Source: CAWBUW01 sp963792075 (GTDB lineage: Bacteria; Chloroflexota; Anaerolineae; Anaerolineales; UBA4823). From it: DNA of 64,000 nucleotides. The stretch is taken from assembly GCA_963792075.1 (NCBI GenBank), contig CAWBUW010000009.1, positions 1-64,000 on the forward strand, read 5' to 3'. This document shows, piece by piece, positions 61,513 through 64,000 of the stretch. Every line of letters starts with the position of its first letter. Within the stretch, counting starts at the first letter, position 1. The position numbers were made by a program, and so were the translations under genes. The notes beneath the pieces are model-generated. The model saw only the letters and a list, made by a program, of their open reading frames with translations. It ran no database searches and was not told the origin of the DNA.

Positions 61513-61869
61513 TTAGACCCACTCCAGGACACCCTTGCGCCAGGCCGCCAACAATTCCACGAACAGGATGGCGATGAATACCACACCTGCCACCACGCCG
61601 AAAAGAGGAAGCTGGCCAAAAGCCACTGCCCAGGGGAAAAGGAAAACAAGCTCGACATCAAATACCAGGAAGGTCAGAGCAAACACATAATACTGGATCT
61701 TAAACTGGACCCAGGTTTCTCCGACCGTTTCCATCCCACATTCATAAGTCTGGGATTTCTGAGGGCTGGATTTCTTGGGTGCTAACATGCCTGCCATCCA
61801 AATCGGCGCACCGGGGAAAATGCCCACAATCAACAGAAATACACCAATGAAAATCCAATCACTCTGCAT
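61513..61869 (-). CDS. nuoA: NADH-quinone oxidoreductase subunit A
   Basis: A 118-residue, three-helix subunit. YECGMETVGE and QYYVFALTFLVFDVELVFLFPWAV are diagnostic, with the conserved Asp/Glu pair. The ATG at 61869 has AAGGAG five bases upstream; a GTG two codons earlier is less likely. First gene of the membrane-arm cluster. Confidence 0.95.
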   Translation of the reverse strand: MQSDWIFIGVFLLIVGIFPGAPIWMAGMLAPKKSSPQKSQTYECGMETVGETWVQFKIQYYVFALTFLVFDVELVFLFPWAVAFGQLPLFGVVAGVVFIAILFVELLAAWRKGVLEWV

Positions 61870-61964
61870 GGACACTCCTTCTATTCCGTGGGGGAAGATT
61901 AAACACTCCGCATGTGAATCATTTCACCAGCGAAGGCTGGTTGATTTTACCATAAAATAAAAGG

Positions 61965-62011
61965 GTTTGGGATATGTACGCACAGCTTTGCTGTGCGTAC
62001 ATATCCCAAAC
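61965..62011 (-). terminator. hairpin after the sensor kinase gene
   Basis: A perfect 22-bp inverted repeat with loop TTT, six bases after the kinase stop codon and about 100 bases before nuoA. On the minus strand an A/T-rich tract follows. Confidence 0.75.
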
Positions 62012-62016
62012 ATTCG

Positions 62017-63780
62017 CTACCCGATAGGCAGCCACACGTAGAAAGTGCTCCCAGGGAGCTTCTCTTCGTCGAAACCAGGGCTTTCCACCCAGATCCGCCC
62101 GCCGTGGGCCAAAATGATGCCGCGTGCAATCGGCAGCCCCAGGCCCGGCCCCCCGCCCTTGAACTTGGCGATGCCGGAAGAGTGCAGGGACACGCTCCCC
62201 GTCTGGTAGAACTTTTCAAAGATCAAGGTTTGGAACTGAGGGTCGATGCCGATCCCGGTATCTTTGATCGAAATTTCTACCCCGGCCGGAAGGTCCTTCT
62301 CGGGTTGGGTCATCCGGCCGCTGACGTGGACGGAGCCGCCGTCGGGGGTATATTTGATCGCATTGACGATAAGCTGGTAGAACACTTTTTGCAGCAAGCC
62401 AGAGTCCGCCTGGATCACCGGCAACTGCCCAAGCTCCTCCAGCTCCAGGTTGACGTGGCGGTCGGAGGCCGACCGAGCCATCTCACGCTTGACGCTGTTG
62501 AGGATCTGCGCCAGCGAAGCGACCGTTGGCACAATCTCTACCGCGTCCACGTCGATCTTGGCTACGTCCAGCATGCTGTTGACCACCACGCTGAGCCGGT
62601 CCACCCCATTGACAATGCTTCCCACCACATCCTGCACCTTGGGCTGGTCCTTGACCAGCGTATCCAGGAGCTGGGTATAACCGCGGATCACGGTCAGCGG
62701 TGTGCGCAGCTCGTGAGCCGCCACGTCGATGAATTTAGTTTTGCTGTTGTCAATCTGTTCCAGCTTGGTATAGGCCAGGCGCAGCTCCTCGGTGCGCTGC
62801 TCGACCAATTCTTCCATATTGTCAGAAAAACGCCGGATGCTGGCGTAAAGCTGCGCATTCTGGACGGCGACTGCAATCTGGTTGCTCAATACTTCCAGGA
62901 CGGCAAGATCGTCCGGGCCGAAGTCATCGCGCTGGTCACTTTGGAAATCAATGGCGCCCAATACCAGGGGCCCCACCCGCAGCGGCAGCGCCAGCTCCGA
63001 GGCGGTATCGGGGAGGTCCTCCATCGCCAGGTAATTGGCATCCCGTTGGACGTCCTTGCTCAAATAAGGATCCAGGCTTTGGAAGCAAGACATGACGATG
63101 GACTGAGTTTTTCCCAGCTCCATCACCGTGCCGGGGTCGAACGGGCGGATGCCATCGCGAGATTCATTCGCCTGCAAGACCAGGCCATGCCTGGCTTCGT
63201 CATACAACCACAGCGCAATAAAATAATACTTGAGGTGCGATTGAATCAGGGAGGTCACCTTGTGCAGCATGCGGTCCAGGTCCGTCATCCTGGCAATGGC
63301 CTGCGCCACCTCGTTACTGAGCTCCAGGCGGTTGTTCTGCGCCTGCAGGTCCTTGGTAAGCTGGCGCATTTTCAAGTGGGTTTGCAGCCGGATCAGGACC
63401 TCTTCGTGCTGCACCGGCTTCACCATGTAATCCACCGCGCCCGCTTGCAGCCCTTTGACCTTATAATCCAGGCTCATGACCGCAGTCATAAAGATCACCG
63501 GGATGTCGCGGGTTTTGGGGTCTGTCTTTAGAGCGCGGCAAATATCAATCCCATCCATATCGGGCAAGCGCACATCGAGCAAGATCGCATCCGGCAGGTC
63601 CGCGGATGCCTTCGCCAGGCCGCCCGTCCCCGTAATAGCGCTCACCACATGATACCCTTCCATGCGCAGCGAGATTGCCAGGGGAGCAGAAATATTCTGG
63701 TTATCATCCACAATCAGCACGGTAGCCAGTGGATTGGATGGTTCCGGATGCGGAGCCTGGTTTAAGTCAGAGAGTGCCAT
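62017..63780 (-). CDS. receiver-GAF-histidine kinase
   Basis: A 587-residue cytoplasmic two-component protein. Residues about 20-135 are a receiver domain (VLIVDDNQN, phosphoacceptor Asp in ILLDVRLPDMDG, FMTAV and Lys in YMVKP). A GAF domain (about 175-320) follows a short coiled linker. Then a coiled coil, HisKA with the H-box AAHELRTPLTVI, and HATPase (NAIKYTPDGG, DTGIGIDP, GGPGLGLPIA). No membrane helix is seen. The receiver at the N-terminus suggests input from another kinase. The ATG at 63780 is chosen; the longer frame runs through the promoter and palindrome. Confidence 0.92.
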   Translation of the reverse strand: MALSDLNQAPHPEPSNPLATVLIVDDNQNISAPLAISLRMEGYHVVSAITGTGGLAKASADLPDAILLDVRLPDMDGIDICRALKTDPKTRDIPVIFMTAVMSLDYKVKGLQAGAVDYMVKPVQHEEVLIRLQTHLKMRQLTKDLQAQNNRLELSNEVAQAIARMTDLDRMLHKVTSLIQSHLKYYFIALWLYDEARHGLVLQANESRDGIRPFDPGTVMELGKTQSIVMSCFQSLDPYLSKDVQRDANYLAMEDLPDTASELALPLRVGPLVLGAIDFQSDQRDDFGPDDLAVLEVLSNQIAVAVQNAQLYASIRRFSDNMEELVEQRTEELRLAYTKLEQIDNSKTKFIDVAAHELRTPLTVIRGYTQLLDTLVKDQPKVQDVVGSIVNGVDRLSVVVNSMLDVAKIDVDAVEIVPTVASLAQILNSVKREMARSASDRHVNLELEELGQLPVIQADSGLLQKVFYQLIVNAIKYTPDGGSVHVSGRMTQPEKDLPAGVEISIKDTGIGIDPQFQTLIFEKFYQTGSVSLHSSGIAKFKGGGPGLGLPIARGIILAHGGRIWVESPGFDEEKLPGSTFYVWLPIG

Positions 63781-63796
63781 AGGTTTCTTCAATGCG

Positions 63797-63827
63797 ATTA
63801 TACTCGAAGTATAAGTAAACATCTCAA
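63797..63827 (-). promoter_or_regulatory. promoter of the sensor kinase gene
   Basis: On the minus strand: TATAAT (63797-63802) and TTGAGA (63822-63827) with a 19 bp spacer. The transcript would have a leader of only about ten bases, and no Shine-Dalgarno is visible. Confidence 0.5.
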
Positions 63828-63896
63828 TAAAAGGGGGAAAGTTGGGTGTAAAATTGGTGGATTGGGTGAAACTTTGCCCCACCGGATGCACTAAAA

Positions 63897-63962
63897 TGTT
63901 GATTTTTGGGGTGTGTGTGCGGGCGGCGTACGCCGCCCGCACACACACCCCAAAAATCAACA
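63897..63962. repeat. 66-bp perfect palindrome between divergent genes
   Basis: Two 33-base arms meet without a loop at a central GTAC. It lies between the divergent kinase gene and the plus-strand gene starting at 63983, so it is placed as an operator or other regulatory structure rather than a terminator. Confidence 0.9.
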
Positions 63963-63982
63963 ACTTTTGAGAGGACATTGTC

Positions 63983-64000
63983 ATGCGCATTGAAGATTTG
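63983..64000 (+). CDS. start of an unidentified gene, cut by the window edge
   Basis: An ATG followed by MRIEDL, with GAGAGGA nine bases upstream. Only six codons are visible, so no product can be named. Confidence 0.4.

Overview
This 64 kb window looks like chromosomal DNA of a Chloroflexota bacterium, probably of the Anaerolineae type. That placement is inference. It rests on secreted proteins ending in a short (Y/F)LP-type tail, a long GC-rich LVIVD-repeat/FG-GAP surface proteome, an OmcA/MtrC-like decaheme cytochrome, a complex I cluster with two nuoM genes, and a b-delta fused ATP synthase subunit. No rRNA is present to settle it.

Layout. 0-19 kb: a hemerythrin, a secreted LVIVD-repeat protein, and a giant (about 3,250 aa) soluble-adenylate-cyclase-like receptor fused to an FG-GAP/metalloprotease-like ectodomain. 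These are followed by a NatAB-type ABC exporter and a sodB-ftsH pair. 19-25.5 kb: decaheme cytochrome lipoprotein, rpsO, pnp and an M48 peptidase. 25.5-45.6 kb: an accessory region, visibly AT-richer between about 29 and 43 kb. It carries REP-like palindromes with a RAYT transposase remnant, rloA-rloB, a compact five-gene Druantia-like operon (winged-helix/coiled-coil protein, DruE-like helicase, Cas4-like nuclease, small protein, DruA), an EVE-like protein, a HepT-MntA toxin-antitoxin pair between 47-bp direct repeats, and several broken genes. 45.7-50 kb: an RRM protein, murE, and glnS next to tRNA-Gln. 50-62 kb: bioenergetics on the minus strand, with nuoA-H-J-K-L-M-M-N running into atpI-B-E-F(H). 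62-64 kb: a receiver-GAF-histidine kinase and the first codons of a plus-strand gene.

How it fits together. The respiratory genes encode only the proton-pumping membrane arm of complex I and only the Fo part of ATP synthase, so the peripheral arm and F1 must lie elsewhere. The decaheme cytochrome points to electron transfer at the cell surface. The accessory region is a defence island whose most interesting part is a Druantia variant that matches none of the three canonical layouts known to me. Several genes, including the normally indispensable nuoN, are broken by single-base frame changes near short homopolymers, so assembly error must be excluded before calling the defence genes decayed. 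Many gene borders carry long, nearly perfect hairpins with three-base loops and unrelated stem sequences.
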